In this document: positions 42,758 through 53,200 of the stretch, piece after piece | Layout of the letters: the number at the start of each line of letters is the position of its first letter | Position numbering within the stretch: position 1 is the stretch's first letter | NCBI RefSeq assembly: GCF_010729665.1 | Contig: NZ_AP022610.1 | Coordinates: 4,402,001 to 4,466,000, forward strand | Origin: Mycolicibacterium madagascariense | GTDB lineage: Bacteria > Actinomycetota > Actinomycetes > Mycobacteriales > Mycobacteriaceae | DNA: 64,000 bases | Reading direction: 5' to 3' | Program-made: the position numbers and the translations under genes | The notes under the pieces: generated by a model | Database searches by the model: none | What the model saw: only the letters and a program-made list of their open reading frames with translations | Told to the model about the DNA's origin: nothing

Positions 42758-44508
42758 GTGACGACCCCACAGTCGGGCCTGCGCAGCGCGAAGTGGTTCG
42801 CGGGCAAGGACGTTCCCGGTTTCGTGCACCGCTCGGCGATGCGGGCGTCCGGGTTCTCGCGGATGGCGTTCGAGGGCCGTCCGATCGTCGGCATCTGCAA
42901 CTCGTGGTCCGAAGTCGTCAACTGCAACATGCACTTTCGCGGCCTGGCGGACTCGGTGCGCCGCGGGGTACTGGCCGCGGGTGGGTTCCCGCTGGAGTTC
43001 CCGACGATGTCGTTGGGCGAGCAGCTGATGAAGCCGACCACCATGCTGTTCCGCAACCTCATGGCGATGGACGTCGAAGAGTCCATCCGCGCCTATCCGT
43101 TCGACGCCGTCGTCCTGCTCGGCGGTTGCGACAAGACGGTGCCCGCGCAGTTGATGGGCGCGGCCAGCGCCGACGTGCCCGCCATCGCGCTGACCGGCGG
43201 GCCCGCCGCTCCGCCGTATTCGACGGCAAACAGCTCGGGGTGGGCACCGACCTGTGGGAGTACATCGACGACGTCCGCGCCGGCCGCATGTCGATGGCCG
43301 ACTACGAGCGGCTGGAGGCCGCTGCCGGACCCTCGCGGGGGCACTGCCCCGAGATGGGCACGGCCTCCACGATGGCGACCATCGTGGAAGGCCTCGGCAT
43401 GACGCTGCCCGGAACCGCGGCGATACCCGCCATGGACTCGCGTCGGATGCAGGTGGCCGAGGAGTGCGGGGCGCGCGCGGTCGGGCTGGCGGTGGAACGG
43501 CTGCGGCCGTCACAGGTGATGACGGCCGAGGCCTTCGACAACGCCATCACGCTGATGCTCGCCGTCGGCGGCTCCACGAACGCGATCGTGCACCTGCTCG
43601 CCATCGCCGGTCGTGTCGGTGTTCCGTTGTCGCTGAACCGCTTTCACGAACTGTCGGCGCGCACGCCGCTGGTGGTCAACGTGCGGCCGGCCGGCGAACA
43701 CCTCGTCGAGCACGTGTTCCACGCCGGGGGCATTCCCGCGGTGCTGAAGTCGCTGGAGCCGCTACTGCACACCGACGCGATCACGGTGACCGGCAAGACC
43801 GTCGCGGCCAACCTGCCCGCCGCCGCGGCCGCGGACACCTCCGTCATCGCCCCATTGGACGCTCCCTACCAACCGCCCGGCGGCCTCGCCGTCGTGCGGG
43901 GCAATCTCGCTCCGGACGGCGCGGTGCTCAAGTGCGCCGCGGCCAGCCCCGAGCTGCTCGTCCACCAGGGACCCGCCGTGGTGTTCGAGGACATGGCCGA
44001 CCTGATGCGGCGCTTCGACGATCCCGACCTGCCGGTCACCCGCGATTCGGTGCTGATCCTGCGGTCCGCCGGCCCGCGCGGCGCACCGGGCATGCCCGAG
44101 TGGGGCCAGCTACCCATCCCCAGCAAGTTGCTCAAAGACGGCGTCACCGACATGGTGCGCATCTCCGATGCCAGGATGAGCGGCACCGCCTACGGCACGT
44201 GCGTGCTGCACGTGAGCCCGGAGTCGGCGGTCGGCGGACCGCTCGCCCTGGTCCGGGACGGGGACGTCATCGCGCTCGACGCCCACGCGGGAACACTCGA
44301 CATGCACGTGTCGGACGACGAGTTGGCTTCGCGCCGAGCCGAATTGGCACCCCCACCGCGCCGACACACCCGTGGCTACACCGCGCTGTACGTCGATCGC
44401 GTGCTGCAGGCGGACCGCGGCTGCGACTTCGACTTCCTGGTGGGCCGCTCGGAACGGCCCCAGGACGAGCCCGACGCGATCTTCGAGGGCTGGATCGGCG
44501 GTTGGTGA
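42758..44508 (+). pseudogene. IlvD/Edd-family dehydratase, frameshifted
   Basis: Iron-sulfur dehydratase of the dihydroxyacid/aldonate (IlvD/Edd) family interrupted by a single -1 frameshift near 43200-43215. The upstream frame from GTG 42758 reads through GICNSWSEVVNCNMHFR and LLGGCDKTVPAQLMGAAS to LTGGPA. The next frame continues with VFDGKQLGVGTDLWEYIDDV, GHCPEMGTASTM and LAVGGSTNAIVHLLAIAG to the stop at 44508. Restoring one base gives about 583 residues, the normal family size, with cluster cysteines intact. The break falls in a GC-rich run (GGCGGGCCCGCCG), so a sequencing error, a recent mutation or programmed slippage are all possible. Substrates of the family are dihydroxyacids or sugar acids. 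Confidence 0.85.
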
Positions 44509-44514
44509 GCGGGC

Positions 44515-44685
44515 CTAGCCGCTCTTGCGGCGGAACTCCCGGTGCGATTCAGCGGGTCCGGACGCCCGGGGCCCGTGCTTTCGCCCGCCGTCCTGGTGCT
44601 TCGTGCCGCCACCGGCGTTGGCCTTCTTGCGCTCCAGCGCCTCGCGGAACTTGCGCTTGGTCTCGTCTTCGGGTCGTTCGGCCAT
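44515..44685 (-). CDS. DUF5302-like small basic protein
   Basis: A 56-residue highly charged protein starting MAERPEDETKRKFREALERK and ending HREFRRKSG, on the opposite strand to the dehydratase with convergent stops seven bases apart. It resembles the DUF5302 family of small actinobacterial proteins, predicted to be a helix plus a disordered Gly/His/Lys tail. The ATG is at 44685. Probably cotranscribed with the upstream F420 protein gene. Function is unknown. Confidence 0.75.
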   Translation of the reverse strand: MAERPEDETKRKFREALERKKANAGGGTKHQDGGRKHGPRASGPAESHREFRRKSG

Positions 44686-44704
44686 GGCGTCAGACTAACG
44701 CGGA

Positions 44705-45178
<474 letters not shown>

Positions 45179-45226
45179 CTACCATGGCCAGATGATCGCG
45201 ATCTCGGCGCCGACGAGGGAGTTCGG

Positions 45227-45739
45227 GTGACGCGCTACGCCGCGTTCCTGCGCGGTGTCAACGTCGGCGGGGTCAACCTCAGGATGGCCGACGTCGCCAC
45301 GGCGCTGACCGGCGCCGGCTTCACCGACGTCACGACCGTCCTCGCCAGCGGCAACGTCCTGCTGACCAGCGACTCGCCGGTGACGGCCGTCCGGGTCGCC
45401 GCCGAGAGCGCACTGCGCGACGCGTTCGGCTACGACGCCTGGGTCCTGGCCTACGACCGGGACGCGCTGGCCGCGATCTCGGCGGCGTATCCCTTCGAAC
45501 GCGAGGTCGACGGGCACCACTCCTACGTCACGTTCGTCACCGATGCCGACGTTCTCGACGAGCTCACCGGCCTGAGCGCCGAGGAGAGAGTCGAACGTGG
45601 CGACGGCGTCGTCTACTGGCAGGTGCCGAAGAACGGCACCCTCGACAGCGCCATCGGCAAGACCATGGGCACGAAGAGGTACAAGTCATCGACCACCACG
45701 CGCAACCTGCGCACGCTCGAGAAGGTGCTGGCCAAGTGA
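45227..45739 (+). CDS. DUF1697 protein
   Basis: DUF1697 family protein of 170 residues; the N-terminal RYAAFLRGVNVGGVNLRMAD and the C-terminal GTKRYKSSTTTRNLRTLEKV are the two family hallmarks. No function is established for the family. The GTG at 45227 gives the standard start. It overlaps the next methyltransferase gene by GTGA, so both are cotranslated. Confidence 0.88.
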   Translation: MTRYAAFLRGVNVGGVNLRMADVATALTGAGFTDVTTVLASGNVLLTSDSPVTAVRVAAESALRDAFGYDAWVLAYDRDALAAISAAYPFEREVDGHHSYVTFVTDADVLDELTGLSAEERVERGDGVVYWQVPKNGTLDSAIGKTMGTKRYKSSTTTRNLRTLEKVLAK

Positions 45740-46557
45740 AGGTCGACGCCCGGCTGACCGGGGTCTCGGAGACCGCGCTGCTGACGTTGCAGGTGCGGGC
45801 TCAGGAGGCCCGCAGGCCCGACGCCATCATCGACGATCCGATGGCGGTGCACCTCGTCGATGCCATCGAGTTCGACTTCGCCAAGTTCGGGCATACCCGC
45901 CGTCAGGACATGGCGTTGCGGGCGCTGGCGTTCGACGCGGCGACGCGCAGATACCTCGTCGACCGTCCGTCGGCGACGGTGGTCGCGCTCGCCGAGGGTC
46001 TGCAGACCAGCTTCTACCGCCTCGACGCCGCCGGTGTCGGGGACCAATTTCGTTGGTTGACAGTCGATCTCCCGCCCGTCACGGCCCTGCGCGAGCAGCT
46101 GCTGCCCGCCTCGGACCGGGTGACGGTGTGCGCACAGTCCGCGCTGGACTACGCCTGGATGGACCGGGTCGACGCCGATGACGGCGTGTTCATCACCGCC
46201 GAGGGCCTGCTGATGTACCTGCAACCCACCGAGGCCATGGGGCTGATCACCGAGTGCGCCCGTCGCTTCCCCGGCGGTCGGATGATGTTCGACCTGCCGC
46301 CGTCGTGGTTCGCCCGACTCGCGCGCCTCGGCGGGTTGTGGACGTCGCGGCGGTACCGCATTCCGCCGATGCCGTTCGGGCTGTCGGCCGCCGAGGCCGC
46401 CGAACTCGTCGACGTCGTTCCCGGCGTCCGCGTCGTCCACGACCTGCCCTACCCGCGCGGGCGGGGACGCGTCCTGCACTCCGTGCTCAGTACGGTTCAG
46501 CGACTGCCGGCGCTGGACCCCGTTCGGCCGTCGCTGACCCTGCTCGAATTCGACTAG
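45736..46557 (+). CDS. Class I SAM methyltransferase (Rv1153c-like)
   Basis: Leucine-carboxyl-methyltransferase-like O-methyltransferase of 273 residues, homologous to Rv1153c (omt). Visible are [20 protein letters not shown], the substrate-binding [28 protein letters not shown] and [10 protein letters not shown]. The target is unknown. The GTG at 45736 overlaps the DUF1697 stop. Its TAG stop shares CTAG with the GntR stop on the opposite strand. Confidence 0.85.
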   Translation: MKVDARLTGVSETALLTLQVRAQEARRPDAIIDDPMAVHLVDAIEFDFAKFGHTRRQDMALRALAFDAATRRYLVDRPSATVVALAEGLQTSFYRLDAAGVGDQFRWLTVDLPPVTALREQLLPASDRVTVCAQSALDYAWMDRVDADDGVFITAEGLLMYLQPTEAMGLITECARRFPGGRMMFDLPPSWFARLARLGGLWTSRRYRIPPMPFGLSAAEAAELVDVVPGVRVVHDLPYPRGRGRVLHSVLSTVQRLPALDPVRPSLTLLEFD

Positions 46558-46919
46558 TCGAAGGCCGTCTCGACGTACCTGAGCGCGTCGGCCTTCCCGA
46601 CGCCGAGTGACTTGGCCGTCATCGCGTAGGCGTTCGCGGCGGTCGCCATCGCCACGTCCGCGGGGTCGACCCGCGCCACGAAAGTGCCGAACCTGCCCCG
46701 TGTTTCGAGCATTCCGGCCGCTTCGAGCTCGCGGTAGGCCCGCGCGACGGTGTTGACCGCCATGCCCAGCTGATGAGCCAGCTCGCGGACGGTCGGCAGT
46801 CGCGTGCCCGGCGGCAGCCTGCCGTCGCGCACCCCCTCGATGATCTGCGTTCGCAATTGATCGAACAACGGCCTGGCGCCCTCGGAATCGACGCGAACCC
46901 ACTCCCCCAAATCGGCCAC
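46554..46919 (-). CDS. GntR/YtrA-type regulator (Rv1152-like)
   Basis: Short GntR-family regulator of 121 residues, matching Rv1152. The winged HTH is [40 protein letters not shown] and [20 protein letters not shown], with only a short helical C-terminus as in the YtrA group. The GTG at 46919 gives the exact family length; longer frames run across the divergent sirtuin promoter. It probably regulates a membrane-stress or efflux function, but the target is not visible. Confidence 0.9.
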   Translation of the reverse strand: MADLGEWVRVDSEGARPLFDQLRTQIIEGVRDGRLPPGTRLPTVRELAHQLGMAVNTVARAYRELEAAGMLETRGRFGTFVARVDPADVAMATAANAYAMTAKSLGVGKADALRYVETAFD

Positions 46920-46955
46920 GTGCCCAGTATCACAAAAAGCGGCTAGTTTGGTGGC

Positions 46956-47669
46956 GTGCAGGTGACGGTACTGAGCGGAGCGGGGATGTCCGCGGAGAGC
47001 GGCGTACCGACGTTTCGCGACGTCGAGACGGGTTTGTGGGCCAAGGTCGACCCGTATGAGATCTCCAGCTCCGACGGGTGGCGGCGCCATCCGGACAAGG
47101 TGTGGGCGTGGTACCTGTGGCGTCATTACATGATGAAGGCGGTCGCGCCCAACGATGGCCACCGCGCGGTCGCCGCGTGGGAGGACGGCGCGCAGGTACG
47201 CGTCGTCACCCAGAACGTCGACGACCTACACGAGCGGGCCGGCAGCACCGAGGTGTATCACCTGCACGGCAGTCTCTTCCACTTCCGTTGTGACCGTTGC
47301 AATGTCGCGTATGACGGTCCACTGCCCGAGATGCCCCAGCCGGTCGAGAGCGTCGACCCACCCGTGTGCTCGTGCGGCGGCCTCATTCGGCCCAACGTGG
47401 TGTGGTTCGGTGAGCAATTGCCCACGGAGGCATGGGATCGCTCGGTCGAGGCGGTGACCCAGGCCGACGTCGCGATCGTCGTCGGCACGTCCTCGATCGT
47501 CTACCCGGCCGCCGGCCTTCCCGAGCTGGCCCTCGCGCAGGGCATTCCCGTCATCGAGGTCAACCCGGAGCGGACTCCGCTCACCGACCGGGTGACCCTC
47601 TCGTTGCGCGAGACCGCAGCGACCACGCTGCCCGGCCTGCTCCAGCGCCTGCCCGCCCTCCTCGGGTGA
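46956..47669 (+). CDS. cobB: NAD-dependent protein deacylase (sirtuin)
   Basis: Sirtuin of 237 residues, orthologous to Rv1151c, removing acetyl or succinyl groups from lysines with NAD+. NAD-binding motifs [14 protein letters not shown] and [12 protein letters not shown], catalytic His in HLHGSLFHF, and a zinc site CDRC plus CSCGG are all present. A YLWR motif (Tyr53-x2-Arg56) marks the class III type that accepts succinyl/malonyl-lysine. The GTG at 46956 is divergent from the GntR gene with 36 bases between. Confidence 0.94.
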   Translation: MQVTVLSGAGMSAESGVPTFRDVETGLWAKVDPYEISSSDGWRRHPDKVWAWYLWRHYMMKAVAPNDGHRAVAAWEDGAQVRVVTQNVDDLHERAGSTEVYHLHGSLFHFRCDRCNVAYDGPLPEMPQPVESVDPPVCSCGGLIRPNVVWFGEQLPTEAWDRSVEAVTQADVAIVVGTSSIVYPAAGLPELALAQGIPVIEVNPERTPLTDRVTLSLRETAATTLPGLLQRLPALLG

Positions 47670-47974
47670 TAATCCACGCCGCGTTCAAGTGAGATGTCGC
47701 CGGCGTCGAGCGGCCGATTGAACACGGGCCGCCAGCTGCTTCCGCCTCCAAGGCAAACCAATGGCGAACGTGCGGAATGCTTTTGACGACGCGTTGACCG
47801 AATCATCCTGTCCAGTCGGTTAATCTCGGAAGACGGGCTTCGACGACCTCGCGACGTGACTCTTCGGGCAGAACGCTTGTCCTGCGCCAACTTCGCCGCT
47901 TCGATGTGCCCAGTTCACCGATCACGTGCCATTCGACGCGCAGATGCGCGCACCGGAAGCGAGGAGGAAGAGTC
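47670..47974. other. Intergenic region before the paralogue array
   Basis: About 305 bases with no supported gene. It must carry the promoter for the first coiled-coil gene; a TTGACC near 47794 followed by a TTAAT near 47820 is a weak candidate with a long spacer. A strong ribosome site (GAGGAGGAAG) precedes the GTG at 47975. Confidence 0.4.
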
Positions 47975-49033
47975 GTGCCCACGCATCGTGTTTCGCGACG
48001 CACCGTGACGCGCACGAAGGCATTGGTCGCCGGAACGCTGACCTCCGGAGTGCTGCTCTCCGGCGCGGTCGGTGAGGTCGCCCAGGCGCGCGCGACATGC
48101 CTGTCGATCTCGGGATTCGACCTCGGGAACGGTTGCAAGAGCGTGCCATTCAGCGTGGCCATCGCACTGGGCCCCACGGCGAAGGCTACTGCGCGTCAGC
48201 CACTGACCATCGTCGTCGTACCCGCCCCGGGCGGAAAATCCTTCGGCCATGACCCGATCGGCGACTTCGTCAAGGCGGTACGCGACGCGATCTCCGGCCT
48301 GCTACCCGGCGCACACTCCACCAGGCGAAAGGTGGCGACCAAGGATCCAGTCAGCGATCCCACGCGAAATGCGCCGCAGGACAACGTAGTCAAGAACGAG
48401 GACAGTGACGCCAAGACAGGAGATCAGGCCACACCGGAGCAGACTGCGCGCGAGCGGAGAGCGGCGGCAGAGTCTGCCGCGGCCGCCGCCACACGGGCCC
48501 GACAGCGGGCCGACGAGGCCGCTGCGACGGCCAAGAGGCTTGCCGACGACCTCGCCGCCAAGCAGAAGGAGGCCGACGACGCCACCGCGGCGGCGAACGC
48601 GTCGAGCGACAAGGCCCTCAGGCAGGCGGCACTCGCGAAGAGAGCCAATGCGGCCCTGGTTCGATATGACGCCACCCAAGCGAAGAAGAAGGCAGAGGAC
48701 GCTGCTGCAGCCGCCAAGCTGGCCGAAGACGACGCTGCCGCCAAGCGCAAGCTCGCCGACGAAGCGGAGACGGGTTCGAAGACTACTTCGACTGCAGCGC
48801 AGCCGGATTCGGATGAACCGACCACCCGCACACTGAAACCGGCGATCAGGGCGCCGTCGTTGGACGAGACGCCCGGCGCGGAACCCGAAGTCCCGGAGGA
48901 TGCCTCAGCACGCAAAGATGATCCGACCCTCGGACGGGACGTCGACGACGCTGACACCGCCGGAGATGCCACTGCCGACCTAGGCGCCGGCGCCGTATCC
49001 GACCCTGCACCGGACGCATCTGGCGACTCCTGA
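47975..49033 (+). CDS. Exported coiled-coil protein, array copy A
   Basis: First and shortest of four tandem paralogues (352 residues). A signal peptide (KALVAGTLTSGVLLSGAVGE, AxA site before residue 41) is followed by the family head with Cys42 and Cys54 (TCLSISGFDLGNGC) and the conserved GHDPIGDFVKAVRDAISGLL near 90-115. Next comes a helical Ala/Lys/Arg/Asp tract of about 130 residues ([20 protein letters not shown] and similar) predicted to form a coiled coil. An acidic, Pro/Thr/Asp-rich tail of about 80 residues follows. The GTG at 47975 aligns residue for residue with the other copies through Cys54. No known family was recognised; a cell-envelope or secreted structural role is inferred. 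Confidence 0.8.
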   Translation: MPTHRVSRRTVTRTKALVAGTLTSGVLLSGAVGEVAQARATCLSISGFDLGNGCKSVPFSVAIALGPTAKATARQPLTIVVVPAPGGKSFGHDPIGDFVKAVRDAISGLLPGAHSTRRKVATKDPVSDPTRNAPQDNVVKNEDSDAKTGDQATPEQTARERRAAAESAAAAATRARQRADEAAATAKRLADDLAAKQKEADDATAAANASSDKALRQAALAKRANAALVRYDATQAKKKAEDAAAAAKLAEDDAAAKRKLADEAETGSKTTSTAAQPDSDEPTTRTLKPAIRAPSLDETPGAEPEVPEDASARKDDPTLGRDVDDADTAGDATADLGAGAVSDPAPDASGDS

Positions 49034-49268
49034 CGCGTGCAACTGGGGCATTGCTGACTGCTGACTTCCCTTGCACACCTGCTCATGCAGCGGAGGCTGT
49101 CGAGCCGTCTGTCGGCAACGTTGATCGTTTCGTTGCTTCTCTGCGCTGCAACGCTAATTCGGTAATGCGGCTACCGCTTCGATGGGCTCCGACCGCGTGT
49201 CCACCAGTCTCTTGACGTCATCCACGGTGGTGTTGCCGCCGTTGCCCGCCCACTCGCGCGCCGTCGGC

Positions 49269-50205
49269 TGTTAGCTTTCCGCCGGACTGTGCACGGGTAT
49301 GCGCGTGCGTCGTAGTGGAGAAGGAGAATCGTGGCCAAGCATCGTGGTGCGAGCAAGACCGTCAAGCGGACTCAGGCGTTGGTGGCGGGAACGCTGACCT
49401 CGGGGGTACTGCTCTCCGGCGCGGTGGGTCAGGCCGCCCAGGCCCAGGCATCGTGCCTGTCGATCTCGGGTTGACGTTGGGAACCGGGTGCAAGAGCGCG
49501 CCGTTCAGCGTGGCGATCGGGCTGGGTCCCACGGCCACGGCGACCGCGCATTACCCGTTGAGCCTGGCGTTCTCGTCCGGGTCCTCCGGCAAGGGCCGCG
49601 GTCAGGATCCCATCGGCGATTTCGTCAGGGCGGTCCGCGATGCGTTCGCCGGCTTGCTGCCCGGCGCGCACCCCACCACCGGCGATGCGGCGGCCAAGAA
49701 GAAGCTCGATGAGGAACTGGCCAAGCGCCAGACCGAACTGGACCAGCGCAAGTCCGATCTGGACGCCGCGCAGAAGAAGCTCGACGCCGACGCCGCCAAG
49801 CTCAAGGCCGACCAGGACGCAGCGGCCAAGAACCCCAATCAGGACGCTGCGGCGAAGAAGGCACTCGATGACGAGCTGGCCAAACGCCAGACTGAACTGG
49901 ACAAGCAGAAGTCCGATCTGGACGCGGCGAAGAAGAAGCTCGACGCCGACGCCGCCACACTCCAGGCCGACCGCGACGCCGCCGCCGCCGCGGGTAAGAA
50001 GCTGACCGCTGACGAGTTGGCCAAGCAGAAGGCCGAACTGGACGCGGCCAAGAAGAAACTGGTCGACGACGCCGCCCGACTCAAGGCCGACGCCGACGCC
50101 GCCAACAAGGAAAGAGCCGACGCCGACGCCGCCAGGTCCAAGGCCGACGCCGAGGCCGCGGCAGCCAAGAAGCAGGCCGACGACGATTTGGCCAAGCAGA
50201 AAGCC
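49269..50205 (+). repeat. Long duplicated segment, array copy B side
   Basis: About 930 bases, from CTGTTAGCTTTCCGCCGG ahead of copy B into its coiled-coil region, are nearly identical to 56787-57719 ahead of and inside copy D. The match includes the 60-base upstream region, ribosome site, signal peptide, head domain and first repeats. Divergence starts where the repeat modules are arranged differently. Confidence 0.85.
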
Positions 50206-53200
50206 GACCTCGACAAGCAAAAGTCCGACATCGACGCAGCGAAGAAGAAGCTCGACGAGGACGCCGCCAAACTCAAAGCCGACCAAGACGCCGCCGCCAA
50301 GGCCAAAACCGACGCCGACGCCGCCAAATCCAAGGCCGACGCCGACGCCGCCGCTAGCAAGAAGCAGGCCGACGACGACCTAGCCAAGCAAAAGGCTGAT
50401 TTGGAGGCGGCCAAGAAGAAACTCGACGAGGACGCCGCCAAACTCAAAGCCGACCAAGACGCCGCCGCCAAGGCCAAGACCGACGCCGACGCCGCCAAAT
50501 CCAAGGCCGACGCCGACGCCGCCGCTAGCAAGAAGCAGGCCGACGACGACCTAGCCAAGCAAAAGGCTGATTTGGAGGCGGCGAAGAAGAAACTCGACGA
50601 GGACGCCGCCAAGCTCAAGGCCGACCAAGACGCCGCCGCCAAGGCCAAAACCGACGCCGACGCCGCCAAGTCCAAGGCAGACGCCGACGCCGCGGCGTCC
50701 AAGAAGCAGGCCGACGACGACCTAGCCAAGCAGAAAGCCGATTTGGAGGCGGCCAAGAAGAAGCTCGACGAGGACGCCGCCAAACTCAAGGCCGACCAGG
50801 ACGCCGCGGCCAAGGCGAAGACCGATGCCGACGCCAGCAAGAAGCAGGCGGACGACGACCTGGCCAAGCAGAAAGCCGATTTGGACGCGGCCAAGAAGAA
50901 ACTCGACGAGGACGCCGCCAAACTCAAAGCCGACCAAGACGCCGCCGCCAAGGCCAAAACCGACGCCGACGCCGCCAAGTCCAAAGCCGACCAAGACGCC
51001 GCCGCCAGCAAGAAGCAGGCCGACGACGACCTAGCCAAGCAGAAAGCCGATTTGGACGCGGCCAAGAAGAAACTCGACGAGGACGCCGCCAAACTCAAGG
51101 CCGACCAAGACGCCGCGGCCAAGGCGAAGACCGACGCCGACGCCGCCAAGTCCAAAGCCGACGCCGACGCCGCGGCATCCAAGAAGCAGGCCGACGACGA
51201 CCTGGCCAAGCAGAAAGCCGACCTCGACAAGCAAAAGTCCGACCTCGACGCGGCCAAGAAGAAACTCGACGAAGACGCCGCCAAACTCAAAGCCGACCAA
51301 GACGCCGCCGCCAAGGCCAAGACCGACGCCGACGCCGCGGGCAACAAGCAGACCAACGACGACCTGGCCAAGCAGAAAGCCGACCTCGACAAGCAGAAGT
51401 CGGATCTCGACAAGCAGAAGTCCGACATCGACGCGGCCAAGAAGAAACTCGACGAAGACGCCGCCAAACTCAAAGCCGACCAAGACGCCGCCGCCAAGGC
51501 AAAAACAGACGCCGACGCCGCCGCGGGCAACAAGCAGACCGACGACGACCTGGCCAAGCAGAAAGCCGACCTCGACAAGCAAAAGTCCGACATCGACGCG
51601 GCCAAGAAGAAACTCGACGAAGACGCCGCCAAACTCAAAGCCGACCAAGACGCCGCCGCCAAGGCAAAAACAGACGCCGACGCCGCCGCGGGCAACAAGC
51701 AGACCAACGACGACCTGGCCAAGCAGAAAGCCGACCTCGACAAGCAAAAGTCGGACCTCGACAAGCAGAAGTCCGATCTCGACAAGCAGAAGTCCGACCT
51801 CGACGCAGCCAAGAAGAAACTCGACGAGGACGCCGCCAAACTGAAGGCGGACCAAGACGCCGCCGCGGGCAACAAGCAGCCCAACGACGACCTCGCCGAG
51901 CAGAAGGCCAATCTCGACAAGCAAAGGGCCGACCTGGACGCAGCCAAGAAGAAGCTTGACGCCGACGCCGCCAAGATCCAGGCCGACGCAGACGCCGAGG
52001 CGAAGAAGAGATTCGACGACGAGTTGGCGAAGCAAAAGGCCGACCAGGAGGCCAATGCCGCGGCCAAGAAGAAGGCCGACGACGAGCTGGCCAAACTTAA
52101 CGCCGACCTGGACAAGCAGAGGTCTGACCTCGACGCCGCCAAGAAGAAACTCGATGACGAGCTGGCCAAACTCAAGGCCGACCAAGACGCCGCCGGCGGC
52201 AATCAGCAGACCCTCGACAATTTGGCGAAGCAAAAAGCCGAATTGGACAAGCAGAAGGCCGACCTCGACGCCGCCCAGAAGAAACTCGACGCCGATGCCG
52301 CCAAAATCCAGGCCGACGCAGACGCCGAGGCCAAGAGGAGATTCGACGACGAGCTGGCTAAACAGAAGGCCTTCCAGGAGGCCAACGCCGCGGCCAAGAA
52401 GAAGGCCGACGACGACCTAGCCAAGCAGCAGGCGGAACTCGACAGGCGGAGGTCCGAACTCGACGCCGCCCAGAAGAAACTCGACGAGGACGCCGCCAAA
52501 CTCAAGGCCGACCAAGACGCCGCCGCGGGCAACAAGCAGCCCAACGACGACCTCGCCAAGCAGAAGGCCGAACTCGACAAGCAGAAGGCCGACCTCGACA
52601 AGCAGAAGTCCGACCTCGACGCAGCCAAGAAGAAACTCGACGAAGACGCCGCCAAACTCAAGGCCGACCAAGACGCCGCCGCGGGCAACAAGCAAACCAA
52701 CGACGACCTCGTCAAGCAGAAAGCCGACCTCGACAAGCAGAAGGCCGACCTCGACGCAGCCAAGAAGAAACTCGACGAAGACGCCGCCAAACTCAAGGCC
52801 GACCAAGACGCCGCCGCGGGCAACAAGCAAACCAACGACGACCTCGCCAAGCAGAAAGCCGACCTCGACAAGCAGAAGGCCGACCTCGACGCAGCCAAGA
52901 AGAAACTCGACGAGGACGCCGCCAAACTCAAGGCCGACCAGGACGCCGCGGCCAAGGCAAAAGCCGAAGCGGACGCCGCCGCCAAGGCGAAAGCTGACGC
53001 CGACGCCGCCAAACTCAAGGCCGACCAAGACGCCGCCGCCAAGGCCAAAGCCGACGCCGACGCCGCCGCCAAGGCCAAAGCTGACGCCGACGCCGCTGCA
53101 AAGGCCAAAGCTGACGCCGACGCCGCTGCAAAAGCCAAGGCCGACGCGGACGCCGCCGCCAAGGCAAAAGCCGACCAAGACGCCGCCGCCAAGTCCAAAG

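Noticed and set aside
42793..43200. Start of the dehydratase in its downstream frame
   Set aside because: The translation before about 43200 in this frame has no family similarity; the true N-terminal half is in the other frame.
47906..47974. Longer N-terminus for copy A
   Set aside because: The other three copies align exactly from the GTG at 47975, which has a strong ribosome site.
49839..52202. 787-codon open frame antisense to copy B
   Set aside because: Ser/Ala/Phe-rich mirror of the Lys/Asp/Ala codons; the repeated AAG, GAC and GCC codons contain no stops in reverse. No ribosome site or signal.
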